This document shows, piece by piece, positions 36,506 to 46,456 of a stretch of DNA of 64,000 bases. Numbering within the stretch: position 1 is the stretch's first letter; each line of letters opens with the position of its first letter. The translations under genes and the position numbers were made by a program. A model generated the notes under the pieces. It made no database searches and was not told where the DNA came from. It saw only the letters and a list, made by a program, of their open reading frames with translations. This stretch comes from Hyunsoonleella pacifica (GTDB lineage: Bacteria; Bacteroidota; Bacteroidia; Flavobacteriales; Flavobacteriaceae), in the NCBI RefSeq assembly GCF_004310335.1, contig NZ_SIRS01000002.1:496001-560000 (forward strand). Reading direction: 5' to 3'.

Positions 36506-39500
36506 TCAATACCGCTGTATCTGAGCTAAAATTGTTGGGTCTTTAATTTTATTGTCTTCTGATAATAATTTCATTTTTGAAATGATTTCAGCAGTTTTTG
36601 GATCATCATCAATAAAAGGTAAAAATAAACGTCCACGATGTTGGCTATGAACAGGTATAATAGATAATTGTAAACCTGTTTTGCTTACTATACCGCTTCC
36701 TAGATGAATACTATAATCGGCTAAAGTGCCTTTTATTAAAATATGTCGTTCTTTTACAGTAACATTATCTGTTTTAAATAGCCTTGCGGTTTCTCTTGCT
36801 AAAGCACCTCGCATTTGCATGGTAGAATGACTTGCTTCTGGATCTACACCACCAACATCCGCCACACTTACTACTAAATCTAAATCGCGCATAACTTCGC
36901 TAAAAGTTACACTATCAATTTCAGTAAGTGGTATTGGTTTGTAATTATTTCTGGAATGAAACGCTACATGCTCTAATGTTGGTGCTTCAATATCGGCTGG
37001 AGAAAACCAGTCGGCCATAGCATAAATTGAGGCTATAAATCCTTTTTTATGATACACTTTTTGCAAACCTTCTTCATGATTTACCGTCCATCCTCGTGAA
37101 CGTAATAATGCTACCGTTTTTTGAGGTTGTATTTGGTGCCCTTGGTACCGTTCTGATTGTAAATTACTTTCTATTTCGTCTTTAGTAATTACATACAGCT
37201 CTCTAAATATCTGTTTAAATGGTTGTACCAACTTTGTGTCAAAAGCATATTTTTGATACAAATCCCATACAACGTTTTCATATAAATGTGAAGGATGCGC
37301 AATAATAACAACATCATCTTCTGTAATGCTACTTACCTTACCTTCACTATCTTCTAAGCTACCTTCCTTATAAAAACCAAACCTATTTTGTGTTTTATTG
37401 TACAACACTAACTTATTTAGCATCGCTTTTACAACAGGATGTATCTGGATGTTTTTAAGCTCTTCTTTACTAAACACTTCTTCTCTTAACATCGCGTTTT
37501 CTAATGAAATACGTGTTCTGGAATATTGTTTTCTTAAGTACGTTTTATTTTTTTGAAGCGCTTTAATCTGTTTATCCTTTCTGTATTTAGTAGGAATAGA
37601 TTTTTGGGATTTTCCATCTTTATGAACTCTTATATCTGCTTTTCCTTGTGCGTTAACAAATAATTCTACAACTACATTATCAATCTCAACAAGCGCTTGT
37701 TTCATAATATTTTGGGTAGCCTCCCCTTCCATTGCCCAAGAAAATCTAATGCTATCGTCATATCCTGCATTTCTTGCCAAATTGTCCAAAGCTATTTCTA
37801 CAGCATTTTTTTCACTTTCTTGTCGTTGTGCTCCAAACTGCTTACTTTCTCTTAAAAACTCCTGTAAAATTGTATACCTACTTAAAAGGTCTTTTTTTCT
37901 ATTGACTTTACTTAAAGGAATTAATCCGAATGCTTTTACATAATCCTTATCTCGCTTATCTTTTATTTTAGCAAGGGTTTCTCTTATTTTAATTTCGCCA
38001 AGAATTACGGAAGAATATAGTTTTACAAGTCGGTGACCGTTACCATCAGAAATATACTTTGCAGCATCATGGAGTACTTTCCAATTTTGTTTTCCAAACT
38101 TGGGATATACTTCATTAAACCAATCTAAATCTATCACTCCTTTGGCAAAATCGGCTTTTTCAACATTAGAATATCTAGAAATTAAGGTCTCCTTTTCAGC
38201 ATTCATATAGTCTGACGTATGTGCATGAAACCACCAAACTGCATCTTCCAGTTTTTCTATATTTAAAAATTTGCCAATCCAGTTTGCCCATTGTGGTGCA
38301 TAAATAGCTGTTTCAATCCAGCGTTTTTTTGTGATTTTTGATGTTTTTGCTAGTGTCAGAAAATCAGTGTATGTTTCTGTTTCTTTCGGAATACTCTTCT
38401 TTATTAAATTACTAAAAACTTCCTTTTTCGAATCAAAATTATACCATGAGTATCCTCTATGAAAGGTGTCTTTTCCTAATCGTGTTAATAATTCAAATAA
38501 ATAGGTTGTACCCTCTACGCTACCAAAATGATTCATGTAATGCGTCGCTTCAGTAGCCAAGTCTCCCCGTTCTAATTCAACAGAAATCATGTTCTTCTTT
38601 AAATCATATGCAATATCATTTGGTATGCCATCAATATTAACATCGTTGCGTCTATAATATCTGGTTTTCTCTATAATATTTAGTAAACCGGTATTTACAA
38701 GTAGCTGGTATTTAAAATTATCTACACTTATAGTATTTGCTTTGTATAATGCAACTGTTATCCATTCGGGTGGGTAATTTGGTTGCAAAATAGTAACGTT
38801 TGTTTTAGCAATATCCGAAATATTTGTTGGTACTTTAGGGTAGGTTAATTTTGCGGCAAATAGATACATTTTTAAATCCCAATAACGTTTCAGCAATTTG
38901 GTGTTATTTGAAATTTGATGCAATTCTGTTCCTAATGTATTCAAATCTAAAGTTTGATATTCAATAATATCTGTCCAATGTGTCACTTTGTTATTCCATT
39001 GCTCTTTAGAGGTTTTACGTTTTAAATCTTCTGGGATTCTTGCAATAGCATCTTCTAACAAATCTATTTTAAACTGTAATATTGTTGGGAAATCGGCATA
39101 AGCTTTAAATATAAAATCGAGTAGTCTCGCAACTTTTTTGTTTATGGAATCCCATCTATTGGTTTTCACTAAACGCAAGCCCTTTAAATTGGGCAAATAT
39201 TGTTTTACAAAATGAACATAATTTTCGCTTTTGAATAGATAGGGAAAGTTATCGCAATAGTAGATTGCCACCAATAATTCAAAATCGTTCAACTTTGAAT
39301 TTTCATACCAATCTATCCATACATCTGCCATAGGAAGGAACTGTAATTGTGTTTTTGCATCCTCTAAATGATATGCCTTTTTTTCTGTATAATTGATACT
39401 GTTTGAAAGTAAAACTGTTTCTTTAGCGCCGTTTTGATAGTGTGCTTCATACTCGTAATTTTGATGTTTTTCAAAAAGACGGATGAGTGTATTTACAGCA

Positions 39501-41533
39501 TTTACTGTTTTTTCAGTATCAATTAAATTGTTGAAAAGAAAGTTGGTTTTTGGCGTTAATTTAGACATGATGTTGGAAAGCAATGATTTGTCTTTACCAA
39601 AAATAATTTTAGGCGTAATTAATGGTTCTAGATTAGTGTAATCTATAGCACCAAAGCCGTTTTCAAAACTGTAATCTTGTGTGGTTTTAGAAAACTTATC
39701 AATATATACTTGCTCGTTTTTAGAGAGTTTTGGTCTTTCAGTATATAAATTGATTTGTGTATCCACAAAAGCTACCATGCGATTACTATCGTGTAAAACG
39801 GTCATTATTTCTAAAGCAGCTAGCCTTTGGTCTACTTTTGGAGATGCTATAAGGTTTGAAGTAATAGCCTCCACTCTATTTTCTTTTTGCTTCAGTATGA
39901 GCTTAATGATGTTTTCTCTTAAATCTTTGTTCTTACGCTGAAGCAAATCTTCAAGTACAAAAATATCATCATCATTTAAATCTATCGATTCAAACAAGCT
40001 AATTCCCGTTGCCATTACAGAAGTATTTCTATCCTTAATAGCTTGATGAATAACATCTCGTTTCCAAGGTGCTGCTTTTAAATTAATCTTAGGGTTTTTC
40101 TTTTGATTTGCATTATAGTATGACCAAGAATAATGATCGGGAAACAACTTTCTAATAAAGTTACTACGCTCATCAGAGGTTATGGTACTCAAATTTTTAG
40201 CCAATAATTGGTACTGGTCTTTATTGGCGTGATCAACCAAATACTCAAAAAAGTAATTGGGTTTAATAGTGTATGCAGTCCATGAAAACACCTGACCTTT
40301 AATTATTTTTCCTTTAGAAGGTAGCTCTTCTCCATAGTGTTTTATTTTGTTGAATAAATCATCATTAAGTTTAGAATTAATTGGGATGGTTTGCAAAACC
40401 CAGAAATCTATTTCTAAATCGTTTCCAAAATTAGAGTTGATCCAATCTAAAACTTTATGATTTGTTCGCCCTGTTTGAGATATAAACATACAAGCCAATA
40501 TTTTTTTCTCTTTACTGTCTGTATTGATTAAATCGATTGCCTTTAAATTTGCATTATCAACATCTTCTAAACCTAAAAACCATAAAGCAACATAAACCTC
40601 TAAATTGTCTTTACTGGTTAATGCATTTTTGGTTAAAATAGGGTTCTCAAAAAAAGATAAGCTTAACTCTAAAACTCTTTTTATTGTTGCTTTTTTAGGA
40701 GCTTCCCAACCAAAACCAAACCAAGTATCTACAGCTCTAACTACACTACTAAATCGTATTAAATTATGCTCTAAAATTACTTTTATAAAATGCTGTAGTG
40801 CACCGATTGAAGTTTCATCCAAAGCTTCCAAAATAGTTTGTCTTAAGCCTTCTTGCCGTTGGGCTGCCAGTAATAAATCTTCAACTAATTTCCAGTTTTC
40901 AGGATTATCGGTAAGTAGTAAGCCTTTTACTAGACCTCTAGTAACACCTCCTATTTCATCTTCACCTAAAAAAATATCTTTTATTAAATTGTGAATGGCT
41001 ACCGATGCTTTCTCATCATTTAAAGCTGCAGCAAATACATACGAATGATTCTTATAATAATACTCATCGTAAACATCATATTGTACCAATTCTAGAATAT
41101 TTAATCCTGAATATCCTAAATTTCCAGACTGATATAAATTTTGTAAAAACCGAATTCTGTTTACAGTATAGTCATCTGTTGACTTACATCTAAACGAGCG
41201 CCTTGTATAGTCGCTTTGGTAGGGCGATTTTAAGATTAAATCCCAAATATCTGAAATGTACTCAGCCTGATAATTCCCAAATAATAACTTGGCTAATTTT
41301 ACACCTTCTTTACTCTTCCACGGATTAGTGATTATATCACTACCAAAATAATCTTTATAAGGCGTTATATTTAAGTTGTTTGAGTAATAACTTTGCCTTG
41401 TGTTTTTTGAAAGTTGTGTAATCAATAACCCCAAAACATTGTATTTTTTACTGAAACCATCTAAGTGATTTCTTGTTAATTTTGAAGTTTTTTTGCTTTC
41501 AATAAAGGCTTGGGCGCTTTCTAATTTTATCAT
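36506..41533 (-). CDS. very large DUF4132-type protein
   Basis: The 1675-residue product is soluble and mostly helical at the N-terminus with HEAT-like repeats. The C-terminal ~400 residues contain the conserved segments I associate with DUF4132 proteins (RYQGHQIQPQKTVALLRSRGW; DLVVSVADVGGVDPEASHST; TLADYSIHLGSGIVSKTG). E. coli MolR belongs to the same broad family, but the function is not established. It forms an operon with the 152-residue gene upstream (18-base gap). It has no signal peptide or membrane helix. The length fits Bacteroidota members of the family as I recall them. Confidence 0.65.
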   Translation of the reverse strand: MIKLESAQAFIESKKTSKLTRNHLDGFSKKYNVLGLLITQLSKNTRQSYYSNNLNITPYKDYFGSDIITNPWKSKEGVKLAKLLFGNYQAEYISDIWDLILKSPYQSDYTRRSFRCKSTDDYTVNRIRFLQNLYQSGNLGYSGLNILELVQYDVYDEYYYKNHSYVFAAALNDEKASVAIHNLIKDIFLGEDEIGGVTRGLVKGLLLTDNPENWKLVEDLLLAAQRQEGLRQTILEALDETSIGALQHFIKVILEHNLIRFSSVVRAVDTWFGFGWEAPKKATIKRVLELSLSFFENPILTKNALTSKDNLEVYVALWFLGLEDVDNANLKAIDLINTDSKEKKILACMFISQTGRTNHKVLDWINSNFGNDLEIDFWVLQTIPINSKLNDDLFNKIKHYGEELPSKGKIIKGQVFSWTAYTIKPNYFFEYLVDHANKDQYQLLAKNLSTITSDERSNFIRKLFPDHYSWSYYNANQKKNPKINLKAAPWKRDVIHQAIKDRNTSVMATGISLFESIDLNDDDIFVLEDLLQRKNKDLRENIIKLILKQKENRVEAITSNLIASPKVDQRLAALEIMTVLHDSNRMVAFVDTQINLYTERPKLSKNEQVYIDKFSKTTQDYSFENGFGAIDYTNLEPLITPKIIFGKDKSLLSNIMSKLTPKTNFLFNNLIDTEKTVNAVNTLIRLFEKHQNYEYEAHYQNGAKETVLLSNSINYTEKKAYHLEDAKTQLQFLPMADVWIDWYENSKLNDFELLVAIYYCDNFPYLFKSENYVHFVKQYLPNLKGLRLVKTNRWDSINKKVARLLDFIFKAYADFPTILQFKIDLLEDAIARIPEDLKRKTSKEQWNNKVTHWTDIIEYQTLDLNTLGTELHQISNNTKLLKRYWDLKMYLFAAKLTYPKVPTNISDIAKTNVTILQPNYPPEWITVALYKANTISVDNFKYQLLVNTGLLNIIEKTRYYRRNDVNIDGIPNDIAYDLKKNMISVELERGDLATEATHYMNHFGSVEGTTYLFELLTRLGKDTFHRGYSWYNFDSKKEVFSNLIKKSIPKETETYTDFLTLAKTSKITKKRWIETAIYAPQWANWIGKFLNIEKLEDAVWWFHAHTSDYMNAEKETLISRYSNVEKADFAKGVIDLDWFNEVYPKFGKQNWKVLHDAAKYISDGNGHRLVKLYSSVILGEIKIRETLAKIKDKRDKDYVKAFGLIPLSKVNRKKDLLSRYTILQEFLRESKQFGAQRQESEKNAVEIALDNLARNAGYDDSIRFSWAMEGEATQNIMKQALVEIDNVVVELFVNAQGKADIRVHKDGKSQKSIPTKYRKDKQIKALQKNKTYLRKQYSRTRISLENAMLREEVFSKEELKNIQIHPVVKAMLNKLVLYNKTQNRFGFYKEGSLEDSEGKVSSITEDDVVIIAHPSHLYENVVWDLYQKYAFDTKLVQPFKQIFRELYVITKDEIESNLQSERYQGHQIQPQKTVALLRSRGWTVNHEEGLQKVYHKKGFIASIYAMADWFSPADIEAPTLEHVAFHSRNNYKPIPLTEIDSVTFSEVMRDLDLVVSVADVGGVDPEASHSTMQMRGALARETARLFKTDNVTVKERHILIKGTLADYSIHLGSGIVSKTGLQLSIIPVHSQHRGRLFLPFIDDDPKTAEIISKMKLLSEDNKIKDPTILAQIQRY

Positions 41534-41551
41534 GCTGTGTTTAGTTTTTTA

Positions 41552-42010
41552 CTAATACGTTCCTGTTAAAAACGTCATTCTTAAAAAAGTGATATTTGTG
41601 TCTTTAGAGAGTGAAACTTTAGTGTCGAGTGTTGAAATTTCGTTATCATCTACAAATACTAAAAACATACCGTCTTTATAGGCTTGAAGGGCAGTTTCAA
41701 TACTTTCTATTTCATCTGCCATTTTAAAATTAGCAATATCTTCAAAGCCTATTTTACCAGTTTCTGATTGGTCTTGAATTTGTGAAGGTGTTAAAAACGA
41801 CAGCAATTGATTGTCTTCTCTTTTGGAATTATATTGTTTTACCTTACTTGAAACACAAGCCACAATTAAATCTTTTAGGTCATTAATCTGGTGTTCTACT
41901 GTGATGGTCTCAGTGTAAATTTTTCTTTTGCCTAAACGCTTTAAATTAATAAGAAATTTTTGCAATCTGTAATCTGTGTTGTTTATTGCAATATAAGATA
42001 ATTTATACAA
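41552..42010 (-). CDS. unknown protein co-transcribed with the DUF4132-type gene
   Basis: The 152-residue product has an alpha/beta look (MFLVFVDDNEIST near the C-terminus) and no recognised family. It is the first gene of the minus-strand pair. Close spacing implies co-function, for example as a partner of the giant protein. Confidence 0.55.
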   Translation of the reverse strand: MYKLSYIAINNTDYRLQKFLINLKRLGKRKIYTETITVEHQINDLKDLIVACVSSKVKQYNSKREDNQLLSFLTPSQIQDQSETGKIGFEDIANFKMADEIESIETALQAYKDGMFLVFVDDNEISTLDTKVSLSKDTNITFLRMTFLTGTY

Positions 42011-42085
42011 AAAAAGAATACTGTATCTACTGATTTAGCACTAAATATTGAATTTTGGTAGCGCAAAAAATCTATATATTTTCAA

Positions 42086-42093
42086 TACATTTG
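42086..42093 (+). promoter_or_regulatory. Bacteroidota -7 box TACATTTG
   Basis: Exact TAnnTTTG just upstream of ATG 42106, implying a very short leader for the membrane peptide gene and possibly driving the gcvT operon. Confidence 0.45.
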
Positions 42094-42105
42094 TGTACCT
42101 TGATT

Positions 42106-42252
42106 ATGGAAGATATTCTTGTTGGAATTATTAAATTTTTTGGAGAAACAATTCGCGATATTGTTAATTCCTTTAAACCAATTAAAGGTTTTTTTATTGG
42201 AATGCTAATTGTTGCAATATGTTTTCTAATTTTATACATTTTATTACATTAA
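42106..42252 (+). CDS. small single-pass membrane protein
   Basis: This 48-residue peptide is MEDILVGIIKFFGETIRDI, followed by a C-terminal hydrophobic helix (FFIGMLIVAICFLILYILL). ATG 42106 is preferred over an upstream TTG (42055) because the promoter box lies between them. It is 19 bases before gcvT. Function unknown. Confidence 0.5.
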   Translation: MEDILVGIIKFFGETIRDIVNSFKPIKGFFIGMLIVAICFLILYILLH

Positions 42253-42271
42253 TACCTAAAGATATTAATAT

Positions 42272-43354
42272 ATGAAACACACTGCTTTATCAAAAACACA
42301 CAAAGCACTTGGTGCTAAAATGGTGCCTTTTGCAGGATACAACATGCCCGTACAATATGAAGGCGTAACCATAGAACACGAAACAGTTAGAAACGCTGTT
42401 GGTGTTTTTGATGTATCGCACATGGGAGAATTTTTGGTTGAAGGCCCACATGCTTTAGAGCTGATACAAAACGTATCTAGTAATGATGCTTCAAAATTAA
42501 CTATTGGTAAAGCACAGTATAGTTGTTTACCAAATGATGACGGTGGTATTGTAGACGATTTGATTATTTATCGTATTAAGGATGAAACTTATTTATTAGT
42601 TGTAAATGCAAGTAATATTGAAAAAGATTGGAACTGGATTAGCTCTAAAAATAATGTTGGAGCTACTATGCGAGATTTAAGTGAGGACTATTCCCTACTC
42701 GCTATTCAAGGACCAAAAGCAATAGAAGCGATGCAATCCTTAACTAGTCATGATTTATCAGCTATTAAATTTTACAATTTTGAGGTTGGCGATTTTGCAG
42801 GAATAGAACATGTTATAATTTCTGCTACAGGATACACAGGTAGCGGTGGTTTTGAGATTTATTGTAAAAATAGCGAAGTAGAGCAAATTTGGAAAAAGGT
42901 ATTAGAAGCTGGTGCCGACTATGGTATTAAACCCATAGGACTAGCCGCTCGCGATACCCTGCGTTTAGAAATGGGATATTGCTTATATGGTAATGATATT
43001 GATGACACTACCTCTCCTATTGAAGCAGGCTTAGGCTGGATTACTAAATTCACAAAAGAATTTACAAATTCTAAAGCTTTAAAAGCTGAAAAAGAACAGG
43101 GACCAGAACGTAAATTAATAGCGTTTGAATTGGACGATCGTGGTATTCCACGTCAGGGTTATGATATCGTAGATGGTAATGGTAATAGCATTGGTAATGT
43201 TACTTCAGGAACAATGTCCCCATCATTACATAAAGGTATTGGCTTAGGGTACGTCCCTCCTATTTTTTCAAGTCCAGATAGTAAAATCAATATTCAAATC
43301 AGAAAAAAAACAATTCCAGCAACGGTTGTAAAACTTCCTTTTTATAAGCAATGA
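42272..43354 (+). CDS. gcvT: aminomethyltransferase (glycine cleavage T protein)
   Basis: This 360-residue protein is full length for GcvT. It has the N-terminal folate-binding signature [18 protein letters not shown], then [11 protein letters not shown], and the late [18 protein letters not shown] and [10 protein letters not shown] segments. It transfers the aminomethyl carbon of glycine to tetrahydrofolate, releasing ammonia, in the glycine cleavage complex with GcvP, GcvH and lipoamide dehydrogenase, none of which is in the window. It overlaps glsA by 4 bases. Confidence 0.93.
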   Translation: MKHTALSKTHKALGAKMVPFAGYNMPVQYEGVTIEHETVRNAVGVFDVSHMGEFLVEGPHALELIQNVSSNDASKLTIGKAQYSCLPNDDGGIVDDLIIYRIKDETYLLVVNASNIEKDWNWISSKNNVGATMRDLSEDYSLLAIQGPKAIEAMQSLTSHDLSAIKFYNFEVGDFAGIEHVIISATGYTGSGGFEIYCKNSEVEQIWKKVLEAGADYGIKPIGLAARDTLRLEMGYCLYGNDIDDTTSPIEAGLGWITKFTKEFTNSKALKAEKEQGPERKLIAFELDDRGIPRQGYDIVDGNGNSIGNVTSGTMSPSLHKGIGLGYVPPIFSSPDSKINIQIRKKTIPATVVKLPFYKQ

Positions 43355-44265
43355 TAAATTACCAGGACGTTTTAAATGGTATTTACCAAGAAGTAATGGC
43401 AATGAAGGATAGAGGTGTTCCAGCATCTTACATTCCAGAATTGGCAAATGTAGACATCAATAACTTTGCTTTGCATCTTAAGATGAATAGCGGAGAAACC
43501 TATGGTGTTGGACAATCTACAACAACATTTTCTGTACAAAGTATTACCAAAGTTTTAGCCTTAGCACTTGCTGCATCTATTGATAATAATGACATTTTAG
43601 AGCGTTTAGATGTTGAACCTTCAGGACATCCATTTAATCAATTGGCACTTTTAGAAGTTGAAAATGGTATTCCTAGAAATCCTTTTATAAATTCTGGAGC
43701 TATCGTTATTTCTGATATTATAGTCTCAGCATTTAAAAACCCAAAGCAAGAATTTTTAAACTATGTAAGAGATATTACTGGAGATAATTCTATTGATTAT
43801 GATTTAAAAGTAGCTAAGTCTGAAAAAGAAACGGGTTACAGAAACTATGCAGCAGCCCATTTATTAAAATCCTTTGGGAATTTAAAAAATGAAGTTAATG
43901 ATGTACTAGATTTTTATTTTGTACAATGTTCTTTAAGTATGACTTGTGAACAAATTTCTAATGCCTTTTACATGTTTGCTAATCGAGGGAAATGCATTTC
44001 TAACGTTACAAGGCTTACAGAACAAAAAGTTAAGCGTATCAATGCTATTATGTTAACTTGTGGCTTTTATGATGAAGCTGGTGAGTTTGCTTTTGAGGTT
44101 GGCTTACCTGGAAAAAGCGGTGTTGGCGGAGGTATTGTAGCTTTATTACCAGAACACTTTGTAATATCAGTTTGGTCTCCTGGATTAAACTCCAGAGGAA
44201 ATTCTAAATTGGGCATGTATGCCCTTGAACAATTCACTACTAAAACACAACTATCTATATTTTAA
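43351..44265 (+). CDS. glsA: glutaminase
   Basis: This 304-residue protein has the serine-dependent glutaminase pattern: [14 protein letters not shown] (Ser-X-X-Lys), [10 protein letters not shown], and the closing [15 protein letters not shown]. It hydrolyses glutamine to glutamate and ammonia. The start codon overlaps the gcvT stop (ATGA). Coupling to the glycine cleavage protein suggests shared nitrogen handling. Confidence 0.92.
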   Translation: MINYQDVLNGIYQEVMAMKDRGVPASYIPELANVDINNFALHLKMNSGETYGVGQSTTTFSVQSITKVLALALAASIDNNDILERLDVEPSGHPFNQLALLEVENGIPRNPFINSGAIVISDIIVSAFKNPKQEFLNYVRDITGDNSIDYDLKVAKSEKETGYRNYAAAHLLKSFGNLKNEVNDVLDFYFVQCSLSMTCEQISNAFYMFANRGKCISNVTRLTEQKVKRINAIMLTCGFYDEAGEFAFEVGLPGKSGVGGGIVALLPEHFVISVWSPGLNSRGNSKLGMYALEQFTTKTQLSIF

Positions 44266-44288
44266 TTTCTTTTTTTGATGTTTGATTA

Positions 44289-45119
44289 ATGATGAAGAGT
44301 AAAGAAAAACATAGAATCCTCATATTAGGTGGTAGCGGTTTCTTAGGAAACGTTATTTATGGAGAACTCTGCTCCTATTTTAGAACTTTTGCTACTTACA
44401 ACACTTCTAACACACAATTAGAAAAAAACCATCATTTTTTTCAATATAATTTTGAAGAAGATGATATCTATGAGATTCTAGATATTGTTAAGCCCACAAT
44501 AATTATTTCAGCACTTAGAGGCGACTTCTCTAAACAAGTGCTACTACATCAACACTTAGTTGAATATGTTTTTAACAATAAGATAAAATTGTTATTTCTA
44601 TCTTCTGCTAATGTATTTGATGCTTATAGCAAATTTCCAAGCTATGAAGAAGACAAAACACTAAGCAATAGCATATATGGGCATTTTAAAATAAAAATTG
44701 AAAATATGCTTTTGCGATTACCTAAAAAGCAAGTAGCTATACTGCGTTTACCCATGGTTTTTGGTAGTGGTTCTCCTAGAATTCAAGATATAGTTCAGTC
44801 CATCAAAGAAAAAGTGCCTATCGAAATATTTCCAAACTTGATTATGAATGTTACTACAGATTCAAAAGTAACACAACAAATTCACTATATCATAAATAGA
44901 AATAAATATGGCGTTTTCCACCTAGGAAGTACAGATTTAGTACACCACGACGATTTTATTAAAGATTTAATATCTACTTTAGAATTAAAAGAAATAGCAC
45001 ATTACAAAAGGGTGTATACTACAAATGATGACAGATATCTTGCAGTATTGCCTAAATTCAACAAGCTACCTAAGCACTTGCAAATTCAGAGCCAAGATCT
45101 ATTAAAAGAATTAAAGTGA
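44289..45119 (+). CDS. SDR-type NAD(P)-dependent reductase, RmlD-like
   Basis: This 276-residue protein begins with a Rossmann Gly motif LILGGSGFLGNV and has the YGHFKIKIE (YxxxK) catalytic pair and RLPMVFG, as in dTDP-4-dehydrorhamnose reductases and related sugar epimerases. No nucleotide-sugar genes surround it, so the substrate is uncertain. It lies 23 bases after glsA and is probably co-transcribed. Confidence 0.75.
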   Translation: MMKSKEKHRILILGGSGFLGNVIYGELCSYFRTFATYNTSNTQLEKNHHFFQYNFEEDDIYEILDIVKPTIIISALRGDFSKQVLLHQHLVEYVFNNKIKLLFLSSANVFDAYSKFPSYEEDKTLSNSIYGHFKIKIENMLLRLPKKQVAILRLPMVFGSGSPRIQDIVQSIKEKVPIEIFPNLIMNVTTDSKVTQQIHYIINRNKYGVFHLGSTDLVHHDDFIKDLISTLELKEIAHYKRVYTTNDDRYLAVLPKFNKLPKHLQIQSQDLLKELK

Positions 45120-45230
45120 TATTCGTTTAAAGACTTGAATACTTGTTAAAATACTAGCTAATACTTAAGTAAATTCTTTAAATTAGTATTAATTAAATTA
45201 TTAGCTATAGCGTTGAAAAATTAATAGTTT

Positions 45231-45524
45231 ATGAATAAACTTTCAGAAGAAGATATAGAAGCAAAATTATTACGTTTTCCAGATTGGGAATACTACGATA
45301 ATGCAATACATGCTGAATTTGAATTTGAGAATTTCAAAGACTGTTTTAGCGCTATGAGTCGTATTGCTTTTGAGTGTGAAGCCTTAAACCATCATCCAAA
45401 TTGGTCTAATGTATACAATGTATTAACCATTTCACTTACTACGCATGATGCGGGTGGTGTTACCAACAAAGACTTTAAGTTAGCAGAAGCTATTGAAACT
45501 ATTGTTGAGCCTGATGAAGACTAA
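45231..45524 (+). CDS. pterin-4a-carbinolamine dehydratase
   Basis: The 97-residue protein contains the PCD signature: ALNHHPNWSNVYNVLTISL and THDAGGVTNKDFKLAEAI. It dehydrates 4a-hydroxytetrahydrobiopterin, recycling the pterin cofactor of aromatic amino acid hydroxylases. No hydroxylase gene is in this window. Confidence 0.9.
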   Translation: MNKLSEEDIEAKLLRFPDWEYYDNAIHAEFEFENFKDCFSAMSRIAFECEALNHHPNWSNVYNVLTISLTTHDAGGVTNKDFKLAEAIETIVEPDED

Positions 45525-45577
45525 TCTAGTAGTTACTGCGGATAGTAGTTTACAAAAATAAAAACTAATATTTTTTA

Positions 45578-45585
45578 TAAATTTG
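45578..45585 (+). promoter_or_regulatory. Bacteroidota -7 box TAAATTTG
   Basis: Exact TAnnTTTG match 51 bases before yebC ATG 45637. Confidence 0.45.
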
Positions 45586-45636
45586 CGTGCCTTCACTTTA
45601 GGCACTTTAAATACTAGTAACTTTTAACTGAAAATT

Positions 45637-46383
45637 ATGGGAAGAGCTTTTGAATTTAGAAAAGCAAGAAAAATGAAACGTTGGTCTGCCATGAGTAAAG
45701 CTTTTACTCGCATTGGTAAGGATATTGTAATGGCTGTTAAAGAAGGAGGCCCAGACCCCGATAGTAATTCCCGTTTACGTGCAGTAATACAGAATGCAAA
45801 GTCTGTAAATATGCCTAAAGATAATATAGAGCGTGCTATAAAACGTGCTTCAGATAAAAATCAGGGCGATTACAAAGAAGTGGTTTTTGAAGGTTATGCG
45901 CCTCATGGTATTGCAGTTTTAGTAGAAACTGCAACTGACAATAATACTAGAACTGTAGCTAACGTAAGAAGTTATTTTAATAAATGTGATGGTAGTTTAG
46001 GAACATCAGGTTCTGTAGTTTTTATGTTTGACCATACATGTAATTTTAAAATAAAAGGCGAAGAACTCGATTTGGAAGAGCTAGAATTAGAACTTATAGA
46101 TTTTGGTGTTGAAGAAATTTTTGAAGATACCGATGAAGATGCTGATGGCAATGAGATTGAGAGTGTTATGATTTATGCACCTTTTGAGAGTTTTGGTAAA
46201 ATTCAATCGTATTTAGAAGACAACAAAATCGAAATTTTATCTTCTGGGTTTGAGCGTATACCTCAGGTTACAAAACCTTTATCAGAAGAACAAGTTGCAG
46301 ATGTTGAAAAATTGCTTGAAAAATTAGAAGAAGATGATGATGTACAAAACGTATATCATACCATGCAAGAAACTGCAAATTAG
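45637..46383 (+). CDS. yebC: YebC/PmpR family protein (TACO1)
   Basis: This 248-residue protein has the family start MGRAFEFRKARKMKRWSAMS, KAFTRIGKDI, NAKSVNMPKDNIERAIKRA, and the acidic C-terminal LEKLEEDDDVQNVYH. YebC proteins bind DNA and regulate transcription, and some relieve ribosome stalling. The gene stands alone with its own promoter and a terminator. Confidence 0.93.
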   Translation: MGRAFEFRKARKMKRWSAMSKAFTRIGKDIVMAVKEGGPDPDSNSRLRAVIQNAKSVNMPKDNIERAIKRASDKNQGDYKEVVFEGYAPHGIAVLVETATDNNTRTVANVRSYFNKCDGSLGTSGSVVFMFDHTCNFKIKGEELDLEELELELIDFGVEEIFEDTDEDADGNEIESVMIYAPFESFGKIQSYLEDNKIEILSSGFERIPQVTKPLSEEQVADVEKLLEKLEEDDDVQNVYHTMQETAN

Positions 46384-46420
46384 TATTGAAATATAATCTA
46401 CTATCAAAAATAATAGATAT

Positions 46421-46456
46421 AAAAAATCCGAATCGTATGAGATTCGGATTTTTTTT
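46421..46456. terminator. bidirectional terminator between yebC and menE
   Basis: AATCCGAATC (46425-46434) pairs with GATTCGGATT (46441-46450), with A residues on the left and T residues on the right, so it can end both convergent transcripts. Confidence 0.85.

Noticed and set aside
37749-41193. Plus-strand frames within 36506-41533
   Set aside because: Shadows of the very large minus-strand gene.
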